From: a virus | Length of the DNA: 38,401 nt | Direction: 5' to 3' (one strand) | IMG/VR virus record: IMGVR_UViG_3300049793_000034 | Location: 1 to 38,401 of that record | Part shown: positions 7,639 through 14,513 of the stretch, piece by piece | Numbering within the stretch: the stretch's first letter is position 1 | Layout: the number at the start of each line of letters is the position of its first letter | Notes under the pieces: generated by a model | What the model was told of the DNA's origin: nothing | What the model saw: the letters and a program-made list of their open reading frames with translations, nothing else | Database searches by the model: none | Program-made: the position numbers and the translations under genes

Positions 7639-7960
7639 GGCCAATCTGTGCGGCGACTTTAACGATTGCTCTACGGGTAGCGGCGTCCTCGTCATCTCCG
7701 TAAATTTCCACTTCTTCAATCGTCGCGTCCGGTTCGCCTCTGTATGATTTCACGCTTTCCGAATATTGCTTGGCGATAACCGAGTGCTTGGGTCTGGAAT
7801 AGATTGGGTATGGAATGACTGCAATGCCAAGGTCAAGGGCCAACTTAAAAGCAGTGCCGTTGTCTTTTAGCGGGTTCCAGTTTGAGCCTTCCAGCGAGAA
7901 TCCTTTATTGAGCGCGGCGAGTGCAAGCCTCGTTAATTCTCTGTCGCTATCGTTCATCAT
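7604..7960 (-). CDS. Phage accessory protein, NPLKDNGTAF-type
   Basis: The start is set at 7960 because that ATG overlaps the preceding stop as ATGA; a second ATG follows directly. The 118-residue protein has a helical N-terminus, a core GSNWNPLKDNGTAFKLALDL, and a C-terminal segment AATRRAIVKVAAQIG. These motifs recur in small accessory phage proteins described as WNPLxDDGDA-type (from memory). The tail RRTPTKGKDEA is shared with the zinc ribbon at 8202-8381 through a 38-bp DNA repeat. Function is unknown. Confidence 0.65.
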   Translation of the reverse strand: MMNDSDRELTRLALAALNKGFSLEGSNWNPLKDNGTAFKLALDLGIAVIPYPIYSRPKHSVIAKQYSESVKSYRGEPDATIEEVEIYGDDEDAATRRAIVKVAAQIGRRTPTKGKDEA

Positions 7961-8205
7961 TTTCTTGGCGCTCCGTCGATTGATACAGCGAAGATGGGAT
8001 TCTGTGGCTTGGCCTCGCCAAGTTCGATCTGCTCTCTGAGCAACTGCGCAGCCTTCACCAAACGGTTGTAAGCCTCGATTGTGCCAAGTTGGGCCTCCAG
8101 CGCATTTACAGCCAATCTCAGACTGTAATCGCAAGGGCGCACGATCTGCCTAGGCTGCTTTACCGGCCTGCCAGTTGCAAGCGGCCATGCCTTGACGTTG
8201 CTCAT
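7957..8205 (-). CDS. Hypothetical protein, helical
   Basis: An 82-residue protein, ATG 8205, overlapping its upstream and downstream neighbours by ATGA. A basic N-terminus (GRPVKQPRQIVRP) is followed by two helices (residues 28-64, LAVNALEAQLGTIEAYNRLVKAA and LLREQIELGEA). No family is recognised. It lies between the two genes that share the 38-bp boundary repeat, so it may be part of a shuffled cassette. Confidence 0.6.
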   Translation of the reverse strand: MSNVKAWPLATGRPVKQPRQIVRPCDYSLRLAVNALEAQLGTIEAYNRLVKAAQLLREQIELGEAKPQNPIFAVSIDGAPRK

Positions 8206-8236
8206 GCTTCATCCTTTCCTTTAGTGGGTGTGCGTC
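8199..8236. repeat. 38-bp direct repeat, copy B (gene-boundary repeat)
   Basis: Identical to 7601-7638. It covers the C-terminal tail and stop of the zinc-ribbon gene at 8202-8381 and the ATGAGC start of the next gene. The two copies bracket a cassette of about 600 bp that could be gained or lost by homologous recombination. Confidence 0.9.
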
Positions 8237-8381
8237 TGTTCCAAATGGCTGCGAGCATTGTTTCTGGCGCTTTCATGTATCCGACCCAAACATTACAGGT
8301 CTCGCAATAGACACCGATCCTAGGATCGAATTTTACTTTATTGCCCCCGCAAAATGGGCACGGCTTTAGCTCAACGCTCAT
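8202..8381 (-). CDS. Lar-like restriction-alleviation zinc ribbon
   Basis: The start is set at ATG 8381 (ATGA overlap with the upstream gene), giving 59 residues. It begins MSVELKPCPFCGG, has CPFC near residue 8 and CETC near residue 27, and ends with a WNRR motif. This is the typical layout of Lar-family proteins, small zinc ribbons named for alleviating restriction by host systems. The C-terminal tail TPTKGKDEA comes from the shared 38-bp repeat. A second, diverged Lar-like gene lies at 20015-20218. The activity is inferred from family resemblance only. Confidence 0.75.
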   Translation of the reverse strand: MSVELKPCPFCGGNKVKFDPRIGVYCETCNVWVGYMKAPETMLAAIWNRRTPTKGKDEA

Positions 8382-9109
8382 CCTTTCTCCCCCTTGCTTA
8401 ATCCATGCACAAGAGATGCGCGGGCTTGCCATGCGAACCATGCGTGCTGCACAAACGGTCTGCTGTACTGCCACTTACCGTCCCTGACATACATGCCTGC
8501 CGCTGAAAACTGGCCGACATTAAATTGTGCGTACCTTTCAAACTCCGCCCTCTCATCCACTTGATCTGTCTGCTGGTGTCCTTGCTGTTCATGCGCAAAC
8601 CAAGAAGTTCTATTCGCTTGCCGCAGCTCTAGGAACGCTTCAACTTCTTCGGCACATTCACGCAGTACCATGGTGCTGATACTCATTTTGCACTTCTCGA
8701 ATTCCATAGCGCGTAATTTCCATCCAGCGCAGATAGAGCGAAGTTTTGATGAGTCTGTCTGCTGGTGTGCGGAAACCTGTATTTCTCGGATGACTTCGAT
8801 GGCCTCATTCATAGCAGCCTGAACAGGCACGCGTCGAAGATCGCCATCTTTGACTGCGATCCAGCCTTGCAGAACACGAATCAACTTGTCTGCCCTTGTT
8901 TTATCGGGCACAGGGGGTTTATCCATGTTTGGCAATGGCGCGGCGTCGATCATTGAGCAATACAATTCATCCGGATGCGCAGCTTTGCCGTAGTTGTGAA
9001 TGTAGGATTGATCGTTAAGATCATCGGCTGCTTTCAGCATTTCCTTCGTCGGCTCCCTCGGCACAACCACTTGCGTATCTGCATCAATCGTTATGGTGAT
9101 GAGGTTCAT
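8378..9109 (-). CDS. Mosaic accessory protein (PTKEML / AWQARA modules)
   Basis: A 243-residue protein, ATG 9109. It has an N-terminal PTKEMLKAADDL...MIDAAP module, a helical middle, and a C-terminal module EFERYAQF ... WFAWQARASL. Both modules occur in varied combinations in accessory proteins of temperate and lytic enteric-type phages. The linker motif HQQTD occurs twice (DNA repeat TCTGTCTGCTGGTGT around 8565 and 8754), which marks the join points of shuffled segments. Function is unknown. Confidence 0.65.
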   Translation of the reverse strand: MNLITITIDADTQVVVPREPTKEMLKAADDLNDQSYIHNYGKAAHPDELYCSMIDAAPLPNMDKPPVPDKTRADKLIRVLQGWIAVKDGDLRRVPVQAAMNEAIEVIREIQVSAHQQTDSSKLRSICAGWKLRAMEFEKCKMSISTMVLRECAEEVEAFLELRQANRTSWFAHEQQGHQQTDQVDERAEFERYAQFNVGQFSAAGMYVRDGKWQYSRPFVQHAWFAWQARASLVHGLSKGEKG

Positions 9110-9111
9110 GG

Positions 9112-9375
9112 TTAATCCAGTCCTGTTTCTGGCGGCGCGTCTCGGATCATCTCGGCCATGCGCTCAAGCGCGTCTGCGAACTCGTCACGGCGGTGCCCGG
9201 ACTTCGGTAGCCAGAACGTCACCGCGCTACGATCATCATCTGCCGGTGGGTGGTGAAGCATCGGTGACGAGTGCAGCATCAACTGCACCGCGTGATACGT
9301 CAGTCCGGTGTTGCTAACTTTCGACACTAGATTGACTTCGCTCGTCAGTTCTTGGCTATAGACATTAATTCTCAT
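9112..9375 (-). CDS. Hypothetical protein
   Basis: The start ATG 9375 is chosen for its ATGA overlap with the preceding stop, giving 87 residues (MRINVYSQELTSEVNLVSK...). A strand-rich first half is followed by HHPPADDDRSAVTFWLPKS and a C-terminal helix (DEFADALERMAEMIRD). The family is not named; similar proteins in other phages sit in early accessory operons. Evidence rests on the overlap, codon pattern and placement. Confidence 0.6.
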   Translation of the reverse strand: MRINVYSQELTSEVNLVSKVSNTGLTYHAVQLMLHSSPMLHHPPADDDRSAVTFWLPKSGHRRDEFADALERMAEMIRDAPPETGLD

Positions 9376-10049
9376 CCTTGCTCTCCAGACTGCTTTATGG
9401 GGTTTGATGGGGCTGCGACTTTCAAAGAGGCAGTGCAGGTCTTTTGATGCCCGCACCATTTCTTACAACGCTGCCCTGTTTTCATCTCATGAGCGCAAGA
9501 CCACGCGGAGATGTTTTTATTCGCCCAGTCTGCGTGCTGATTAAGATTTTCCATGCCGCGCGGAATTAAACCATCACTAGCCCATGTGATACTCCCGCAT
9601 AATTTGCACCAAGCCACGTCATAGCCGCCTTGATAGCCTGTTTGTATTTGCAGAATTCCACCAAGCTTATGATCACAAGGCGTGAATCTTGGCTCATCCT
9701 TGGAAGATTGCAATGCATCCGGCACGCTCAAAGCCTGCTTAGAGGTGTAGAGAGGAATGCTGAAAATATCCGTCTGGCCTTCTGATATTTGCCCGCATAA
9801 GGAATCAGGATGCAAGTCTGGTCGGATAGTTGCTCTGATTTCACGATGCGAAGCCAGCGACCTGATCGTACTTTCGGCAACATACCCCACAGGCTCCGCC
9901 TCTCGGCTCTCCTGCGCTTGTAGGCGGTCAAGGATTGCGAGAGCTTCCGGTGCCTTGCCAATCCAGTAGCTTCCACAGTTTGTATTTCTTGCGTCGTCCA
10001 GTAAGCCTTCAAAAGCCTCGCGTAGTGTCGCTAGATCGTTCTTAGTCAT
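9372..10049 (-). CDS. Hypothetical accessory protein with C-terminal Cys cluster
   Basis: A 225-residue protein with ATG 10049 overlapping the preceding stop as ATGA. The N-terminal ~100 residues resemble Ea22-like accessory proteins (helical start, EPVGYVAESTIRSL, then IPLYTSKQAL). The second half holds potential metal-binding Cys/His: CDHKLGG, WCKLCG, SCAHEMKTGQRCKKWCGHQKTC. The protein looks like a fusion of a variable Ea22-type head with a zinc-binding tail. Function is unknown. Confidence 0.6.
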   Translation of the reverse strand: MTKNDLATLREAFEGLLDDARNTNCGSYWIGKAPEALAILDRLQAQESREAEPVGYVAESTIRSLASHREIRATIRPDLHPDSLCGQISEGQTDIFSIPLYTSKQALSVPDALQSSKDEPRFTPCDHKLGGILQIQTGYQGGYDVAWCKLCGSITWASDGLIPRGMENLNQHADWANKNISAWSCAHEMKTGQRCKKWCGHQKTCTASLKVAAPSNPIKQSGEQG

Positions 10050-10219
10050 TGGTTGGTTCCTTTAAGATTTCGTGCCGCTGTGTCCCACGCCCACTGAGTT
10101 TTGTATTCGGCAGAAAGTTCGCCCCACTCTGGGTCTATGATGCAATACAGATGCCGATCTTCGGAGTGCACGCACTTTGCGTTCGGGTGCACTTGTTTAA
10201 CCTGTTCTTTGGAAGTCAT
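10046..10219 (-). CDS. Small hypothetical protein
   Basis: A 57-residue frame starting MTSKEQVKQVHPNAKCV at 10219. An alternative ATG at 10231 adds MGNK, and neither has a clear ribosome-binding site. It ends with an ATGA overlap into the next gene. The pattern EQVKxxxPNA...WGELSAEYKTQWAWDTAARNL is compact, with a C-terminal helix. Similar short proteins are frequent in phage accessory operons. Function is unknown. Confidence 0.6.
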   Translation of the reverse strand: MTSKEQVKQVHPNAKCVHSEDRHLYCIIDPEWGELSAEYKTQWAWDTAARNLKGTNQ

Positions 10220-10220
10220 T

Positions 10221-10400
10221 TTATTGCCCATTACATTGTTTAATGAAAATGAATGCGCGCACTCGGGTTAAATAATTCGTGTAATCCGCGTCACTCATTG
10301 CGTCCTTTTCTTCCTTGGCCCAATTGAGCTGGAAACACTGAATGCGCTCCCAATGGAGAATCGTCTTTAGTCGTGACTTAGCTATCTGTGCGCTAGTCAT
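10221..10400 (-). CDS. Small hypothetical helical protein
   Basis: The start ATG 10400 is preceded by GAAGGAAATTAGAG, a clear ribosome-binding site, and gives 59 residues (MTSAQIAKSRLKTILHWERI...). It is largely helical and charged. Frames reading further upstream would run into the preceding gene. No family is recognised. Confidence 0.6.
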   Translation of the reverse strand: MTSAQIAKSRLKTILHWERIQCFQLNWAKEEKDAMSDADYTNYLTRVRAFIFIKQCNGQ

Positions 10401-10402
10401 CT

Positions 10403-10744
10403 CTAATTTCCTTCTGGTGGTGTGGGTAGCTTGAAATGGGTAGGTGTAAAATCGATATTGGTTATCGGCTTCCAAGTTCCGCAAACGTAGTAGAGCCATT
10501 CCCCTTGTTTGAATTCACAATCGACCAGACGAATTTCGGTCATGTCATAGGGAATCCACCCCCATAGGTCAACGTCAGTGCCATCCTTCGGCGCATTCTC
10601 GATTGACTGCCACTCGCGCCGCTTCAATTCTGCAATACAACGTTGCAAGAAGTTCTCCTGAACGTCGATATAAGCGCCAACATCTCCATTCCAAGAAGAA
10701 TTCAGAAATCCTTCAATATCCGCCACCAGCGTCTTATCGTTCAT
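10403..10744 (-). CDS. DUF551-type accessory protein
   Basis: The start ATG 10744 overlaps the preceding stop as ATGA, giving 113 residues. The C-terminal two-thirds match the DUF551 layout: WQSIENAPKDGTDVDLWG, a central YYVCGTWKPI, and the closing PTHFKLPTPPEG. The N-terminus (MNDKTLVADIEGF) is an unrelated helix. DUF551 proteins are widespread in phages and have no proven function. Confidence 0.7.
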   Translation of the reverse strand: MNDKTLVADIEGFLNSSWNGDVGAYIDVQENFLQRCIAELKRREWQSIENAPKDGTDVDLWGWIPYDMTEIRLVDCEFKQGEWLYYVCGTWKPITNIDFTPTHFKLPTPPEGN

Positions 10745-11034
10745 TTCTTCGTCTCGCTGTTGTTGAGGATGGCGGCGTCTGTATAGCGCATGCACTTAAA
10801 GCAATATGGACGATGTGGCTGTCCGTTATCCTGATGAATTGGCGTAGGAATATGGCCGACAATCGGGCAGCGAAATATTCTGTTAAGTCTTGCGCCAAAA
10901 GTGTCATGCCAGATTAGATCGCGATTGTACTTCCAGAAATTCTTTCGGAATAATTCCTTGATGCGAAACTGCTTGCCGGGATAGCGGCCCCAAATATAAA
11001 AGAAAATATCCTTTGTCTGTCGTCCTGCGCTCAT
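10741..11034 (-). CDS. Hypothetical basic protein with CxxC
   Basis: The start ATG 11034 overlaps the preceding stop (ATGA) and gives 97 residues. It is rich in aromatic and basic residues (KQFRIKELFRKNFWKYNRDLIWHDTFGARLNRIF), with CFKC near residue 77 that could bind metal. No family is recognised. A 17-bp stretch at 10772-10788 recurs in another gene at 14558-14574 in a different frame. Confidence 0.58.
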   Translation of the reverse strand: MSAGRQTKDIFFYIWGRYPGKQFRIKELFRKNFWKYNRDLIWHDTFGARLNRIFRCPIVGHIPTPIHQDNGQPHRPYCFKCMRYTDAAILNNSETKK

Positions 11035-11399
11035 TGATGTTCTCTCCAAAATCGTTGTAATACTGCTAACTCTGTCGGGCAACCATCGGCTTCCGTGCAA
11101 CGCGGTTCGGCTTCTTGAGCTTTGTCAGCCTGAATACGCTCAACGCACTCACGCAATAGAGCGGCTATCGTGGGGGCTGCGGCGATAAAGGCAGCATCTG
11201 AACTTCTGCGATTAATGCTGGAAGCCGGATCAAACGAAGCTAGCGGCCCTATGGTTATTTCGCCGTAAACATTTGCCTTGTTAAACGAAACGTGGGCTAA
11301 TTGTCCTGCATGCGCTGGTTTTGCCTGCCACTCACCCTGCGTGCGCTTCTCGTCCAGTAGCAACACTTCCTTGCAGCGTTCAATCAGTTCGGCTGTCAT
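11031..11399 (-). CDS. Ea22-like accessory protein
   Basis: The start ATG 11399 overlaps the stop of the J-domain gene (ATGA), giving 122 residues. It has the features of Ea22-like phage proteins: a start such as TAELIERCKEVLLLDEKRT, a middle ending DAAFIAAAPTIAALLRECVERI (where Ea22 proteins have FIAxxxP plus a helix), and a variable tail. The function of the family is unknown; members sit in early accessory regions. Confidence 0.62.
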   Translation of the reverse strand: MTAELIERCKEVLLLDEKRTQGEWQAKPAHAGQLAHVSFNKANVYGEITIGPLASFDPASSINRRSSDAAFIAAAPTIAALLRECVERIQADKAQEAEPRCTEADGCPTELAVLQRFWREHQ

Positions 11400-11998
11400 G
11401 ACTGTAGCTCCTGTTCGGCTTGTGCCCATGCTGCATTGATCGCGTGGAACTGTTCCGAGGTTCCGCCATTATCGGGATGCGCCTTTGAACGTGCGCGCTT
11501 GTAAGCGTCATTCGCATCTTCCAGCGTTATAGCGTCAGGACAGCCCAGAACTTCGCGCCAGTCGAGTGGCGTGACGATTGATGACGGCAGGGCAGCAAAG
11601 CCAGTGAAAGCACGATCAAGGATGTCTGAGACGCCCCAACGATCAAGGCCGCGCATGGCTCCAACGCTCAGGGCAATGGCGTATAGGTTCTCGTGAATCT
11701 TTGACCACGTATCGCAGGCCAGAACTTGGGGCTTGCCCTTTCGCGTGAAGTAGACCGCGACGCCCACATCGTCTGGCTGTTTGCCATTGGCCCAAGTCGC
11801 ATAGATTCCGCCATCCTGACGCAGCGGAACATTGGTACTGATGATCAGATCACGAGCGCCCAGCAGCGATAATTCACGGCGCAGATTTCGTTGCGCCGCA
11901 TCCAGCGTCTGCTTGAATTTTGAACCCGTTCTGAGATGGCGCGCAGTTCTTTTAAAGCCAGCAGGCCAGCACAATGGAAAAGCAGTTTTCTCTGTCAC
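11396..11998 (-). CDS. J-domain (DnaJ-like) protein
   Basis: A 200-residue protein that starts with GTG 11998. The C-terminal ~55 residues form a J-domain: WREVLGCPDAITLEDANDAYKR, the signature HPD at residues 174-176, then a Gly-Gly turn and FHAINAAWAQ. HPD is the contact for stimulating the Hsp70 (DnaK) ATPase. The N-terminal ~140 residues (basic, with SKFKQTLDAAQRNLRREL and a strand region VGVAVYFTRKGKP) are unlike DnaJ and may bind a client or a nucleoprotein complex. Recruiting host DnaK to phage replication is a reasonable inference, since lambda uses host DnaJ/DnaK. Confidence 0.8.
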   Translation of the reverse strand: MTEKTAFPLCWPAGFKRTARHLRTGSKFKQTLDAAQRNLRRELSLLGARDLIISTNVPLRQDGGIYATWANGKQPDDVGVAVYFTRKGKPQVLACDTWSKIHENLYAIALSVGAMRGLDRWGVSDILDRAFTGFAALPSSIVTPLDWREVLGCPDAITLEDANDAYKRARSKAHPDNGGTSEQFHAINAAWAQAEQELQS

Positions 11999-12072
11999 AT
12001 CGTCTCTCCAAATAAATAACCCAAATACCCAATCGAGATAAATCCAGCCAAGCCGATAGCGAGGTAGATCAC
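11995..12072 (-). CDS. Possible 25-residue membrane microprotein
   Basis: GTG at 12072 overlaps the preceding stop as GTGA, and the frame ends at TGA 11995-11997, overlapping the GTG start of the J-domain gene. The peptide reads M(V)IYLAIGLAGFISIGYLGYLF and ends GETM, so nearly all of it is one membrane helix. It fills the only gap in this stretch of overlapping genes and carries the GGAGAG that serves the next start. It may be a real membrane microprotein; the coding evidence is overlap and hydrophobic pattern only. Confidence 0.45.
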   Translation of the reverse strand: MIYLAIGLAGFISIGYLGYLFGETM

Positions 12073-12311
12073 GTATTATCCGGTCTAGGCTTGCGATCCC
12101 TGGCTGTCACAAAACCAATCGTAATAAGCAGCATCGGGATAGCGCCAAGCGTTACGGCTATAGCCACAGGCGCTCCGTAGGCCTTCTGGCAGGCATAGAT
12201 AGCGGCGATCAGCCCAAACGCAGCCAGAGCGATTACAGCGCGGATTGTGAACCAGTCCATTAGGGCGGCTAGTTCTCGCGAATCTTCGTCAGTGTGCTTG
12301 TTTGCTGGCAT
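12069..12311 (-). CDS. Small membrane protein, two predicted segments
   Basis: An 80-residue protein. ATG 12311 is preceded by AGGAGG at good spacing. A charged N-terminus (NKHTDEDSREL) is followed by two hydrophobic segments, about residues 22-42 (IRAVIALAAFGLIAAIYAC) and 48-69 (VAIAVTLGAIPMLLITIGF), and a basic tail. No family is recognised. It lies in an otherwise soluble-protein operon next to the 25-residue membrane peptide. Confidence 0.65.
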   Translation of the reverse strand: MPANKHTDEDSRELAALMDWFTIRAVIALAAFGLIAAIYACQKAYGAPVAIAVTLGAIPMLLITIGFVTARDRKPRPDNT

Positions 12312-12624
12312 GTGCCTTATCCTCCTTAAGTTTCCTGCGGTAGATGCAAAGCCAGTTCTTCGCGGCTGACTCGGTGACGTAGACGCCCATCTCTCTAAAG
12401 ATCATGCCAACAGCTTCCTTCGGCCCTTTCTTCTGAACTACAATCAAGTTCAGCGTTCTCTGCTTAACCTTGTCGGAATAGCCCGCTCTGGTTCTCTGCT
12501 CTGTGATGGGCTGGCGTGGGTCGCGGTTTTTGCTTGGAGCCGGTTCGCCACGTAAATCTTTATCGGCGTTGATACACCAAGCCTTGTGCTCATCGCTACC
12601 TAACAGAGGCAATCTTTCGCTCAT
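12289..12624 (-). CDS. Hypothetical basic protein, possible DNA-binding
   Basis: ATG 12624 starts MSERLPLLGSDEHKAWC, giving 111 residues; a TTG 9 nt upstream is also possible. The middle is basic and polar. Residues about 65-105 (IVVQKKGPKEAVGMIFREMG, then TESAAKNWLCIYRRKLKED) look like a helix-turn-helix-type pair of helices, so a regulatory or DNA-binding role is possible but unproven. It overlaps the upstream zinc-finger gene by 29 nt and the downstream membrane-protein gene by 23. Confidence 0.6.
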   Translation of the reverse strand: MSERLPLLGSDEHKAWCINADKDLRGEPAPSKNRDPRQPITEQRTRAGYSDKVKQRTLNLIVVQKKGPKEAVGMIFREMGVYVTESAAKNWLCIYRRKLKEDKAHASKQAH

Positions 12625-12826
12625 TTCTCGCAATCCTCCTTTGCACTCGTTTGATAGCCGCTGCCAGTAACTTCGGGTACTCGTCCGATCCCTCTATTTT
12701 GGCCGCTGTGATGGTCTTCCTGAATTCGATGGGCAGGCATCGCCAGTGCCTTGCACAGAGCGACATTCGAGCAGTTAGGCGGCATTGTGGGCAGTTGGGT
12801 ATGGGGCACTGATAGCGTTCCTTCAC
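12596..12826 (-). CDS. Zinc-finger-like CxxC/CARHW protein
   Basis: A 76-residue protein with a GTG start at 12826 that overlaps the exonuclease stop (GTGA). The N-terminal half has Cys at CPIPNCPQC and CARHWRCLP, a small metal-binding-like motif seen in phage proteins beside recombination genes. The C-terminal half is a basic helix (AAAIKRVQRRIARNERKI), suited to nucleic-acid contact. Function is unknown. Confidence 0.62.
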   Translation of the reverse strand: MKERYQCPIPNCPQCRLTARMSLCARHWRCLPIEFRKTITAAKIEGSDEYPKLLAAAIKRVQRRIARNERKIASVR

Positions 12827-13449
12827 GACTTAACGCCAGTGATCTGGCCTTGCACTTCCTTGACCAGTTCCAGAAACAAAGCACGCCTGGCTTGTAGGCG
12901 CTGAATTTCATCAGCGAAATCAGCCTTGGTGACGCGGTGAATGAATAGCTGTGAATCTTCTGGAAAGTCTGAGCAATAACTGACGAAATCTACCCAATCG
13001 CGCCCGGTGCAATCCAGATGCCCTACAAGCTGCCAGCGGTAGGCCGGATCAAAGCTATTGCGCTCAATCGTGGCAAAGTGCGTTGAGGCAATCACGGACT
13101 TGATTTCGACAACGCCATCATTTCTGACAAGACCGTCTGGAGAGTCGCCATATTCTCCGCAATCGAAGAATCCGCCATTGGTTACATCGGTGAATGTCTC
13201 CTCCTCGTACAGCATGCGCGCTATAGGCTCCTGTGCGTGTCCACGGTCTGTATCGTCATTACTAAAGGAGAACTCGGCCTTCTTGCCTGTGATGCGTTCT
13301 AACGCGATCTGGAGGGCATAGCGGCGCGCAGGTTCACCAAAGGCTTTGCCATCGTTTGCCATGAACGTGCCAAAGCGTGAACTGGTCGCCTTGCCCATAC
13401 GCAGATCATCCCAGACAGGCGTGTTCTGCTGAATGTCGTGGAAGATCAT
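12823..13449 (-). CDS. YqaJ/lambda-Exo-type recombination exonuclease
   Basis: The start ATG 13449 overlaps the preceding stop (ATGA), giving 208 residues. Motifs of the RecB-like/YqaJ nuclease fold are visible in order: RGHAQEPIA (residues 69-77), GDSPDGLV with Asp102 and Asp105, VEIKS with Glu115 and Lys117, and YRWQLVGHL with Gln140. These make up the metal centre of lambda exonuclease-like 5'-3' exonucleases that feed single-strand annealing. The next upstream gene is the likely ssDNA-binding partner. No obvious annealase (Beta, RecT, Erf) is seen elsewhere in the genome. Confidence 0.85.
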   Translation of the reverse strand: MIFHDIQQNTPVWDDLRMGKATSSRFGTFMANDGKAFGEPARRYALQIALERITGKKAEFSFSNDDTDRGHAQEPIARMLYEEETFTDVTNGGFFDCGEYGDSPDGLVRNDGVVEIKSVIASTHFATIERNSFDPAYRWQLVGHLDCTGRDWVDFVSYCSDFPEDSQLFIHRVTKADFADEIQRLQARRALFLELVKEVQGQITGVKS

Positions 13450-13964
13450 TCGCCGTGAACTCCGCATTCGTCCAGAAGTTGCAGCCGGTCATCGTTGGTC
13501 ATCTCGACCTTTGCCAGCACAGAATCAAGGCTACCGTCACGCTGGAAGGCCGCTTTAGCGTTCGTCCATGCCTGAGTCATGGCAGGGGTCAGGCGCTTCT
13601 TGGCAACGCTCTTAGGGCTTATACGCAAGCCTTCCAGCGTCTCTTTGCCGAAGCGCACGTTATTGTCCACGTAGACCGTAACCTGTAATCCGTGCCAATC
13701 TTCAAGGAACGCAGAGCCGGTCAGGTTCTTCATCGTCTTGCTGTTGGTCGCATTGAGAATCATCGGCTTGAGTTTCTCGCCCACGCGGATTTCCTTCTCA
13801 ACGAAATAGGCCGTGTTGAAGTGATCCTTAGTTTTCTTGGTCTTGTCCAATTCCAGGGCCACGCGGCCAATCGTCAGAACTGTAGGCTCAACGATATCAG
13901 CGCTCGACAGATACGGAGAATCGAATGCTTTGCGGAAATGGGTCTTGCGTTCTTGCTCAGTCAC
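13446..13964 (-). CDS. Candidate ssDNA-binding partner of the exonuclease
   Basis: TAGGAG touches an ATG at 13970 but has a proper 6-nt gap to a GTG at 13964, so I start at the GTG (172 residues); ATG 13970 would add two residues. The protein begins MTEQERKTHFRKAFDSPYLSS. It has a basic core (KLKPMILNATNSKTMKNLTG), a WHGLQVTVYVDNNVRFG segment typical of beta-strands, and GLRISPK. The same protein type pairs with YqaJ-family exonucleases in other phages (from memory), where an OB-fold ssDNA-binding role is suspected. That role is an inference here. Confidence 0.6.
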   Translation of the reverse strand: MTEQERKTHFRKAFDSPYLSSADIVEPTVLTIGRVALELDKTKKTKDHFNTAYFVEKEIRVGEKLKPMILNATNSKTMKNLTGSAFLEDWHGLQVTVYVDNNVRFGKETLEGLRISPKSVAKKRLTPAMTQAWTNAKAAFQRDGSLDSVLAKVEMTNDDRLQLLDECGVHGE

Positions 13965-13973
13965 GTTCATCTC

Positions 13974-14147
13974 CTACAGGTTAAAGTTAGGCGGCTGCAC
14001 ATGCATGAAGTGCATCAGCATGTGAGCGGCGATATAGGTCATCATGGCGAGAACGGCGAAGGTTACGCAGCCGATCCAGATATTTCCTAAAGTGGTCGGC
14101 GGCTCTTTGCGCACGATCTTATAAACGTAGTCTTTCTGAATCGTCAT
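13974..14147 (-). CDS. Small single-pass membrane protein
   Basis: ATG at 14145-14147 is preceded by AGAGAGAAC, and the frame ends with TAG at 13974, 10 nt before the next start. The 57-residue product has a basic N-terminus (KDYVYKIVRKEPP), one membrane segment (IWIGCVTFAVLAMMTYIAA), and a Met/His-rich tail (HMLMHFMHV) that could hold metal. It fills what would otherwise be a 200-bp gap. No family is recognised. Confidence 0.65.
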   Translation of the reverse strand: MTIQKDYVYKIVRKEPPTTLGNIWIGCVTFAVLAMMTYIAAHMLMHFMHVQPPNFNL

Positions 14148-14177
14148 GTTGTTCTCTCTATTTGTGGTTGGTTAGGC

Positions 14178-14513
14178 TTAAATCTTGGAAGCGATCATGC
14201 GAAGATCATCAAGAGAAATCTTTGCTCCTGAGCCGTAACGAAAATATTCACTGATCTGGCGTATCAGCTCTACGCGCTCCTTGGATTCTTCGTATTCTTG
14301 GCGAGACAGATATAGGGCATGATCTGGTGAATATTGCGTTTTCTGAGTCCAACTCCCAAGATGGAATTTAGTCTCCGACCATGCAACGCCATCCATCCAG
14401 ACCGAGAAATATTTACGCCCAACGGATTTCACGATGACATCGGCCATCTTCGGAGTGCGATTCTGGCTATACACCATAAAAAGTTTCTGGCCTACAACTG
14501 GATTCGCGCTCAT
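14178..14513 (-). CDS. Small beta-rich accessory protein
   Basis: A 111-residue protein, ATG 14513, overlapping the upstream stop by ATGA. The first 55 residues are strand-rich with VGQKLFMVYSQNR, then VIVKSVGRKYFSVW, a small beta-barrel-like pattern found in phage accessory proteins. The C-terminal half is helical (RQEYEESKERVELIRQISEYF). Function is unknown. Confidence 0.65.
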   Translation of the reverse strand: MSANPVVGQKLFMVYSQNRTPKMADVIVKSVGRKYFSVWMDGVAWSETKFHLGSWTQKTQYSPDHALYLSRQEYEESKERVELIRQISEYFRYGSGAKISLDDLRMIASKI

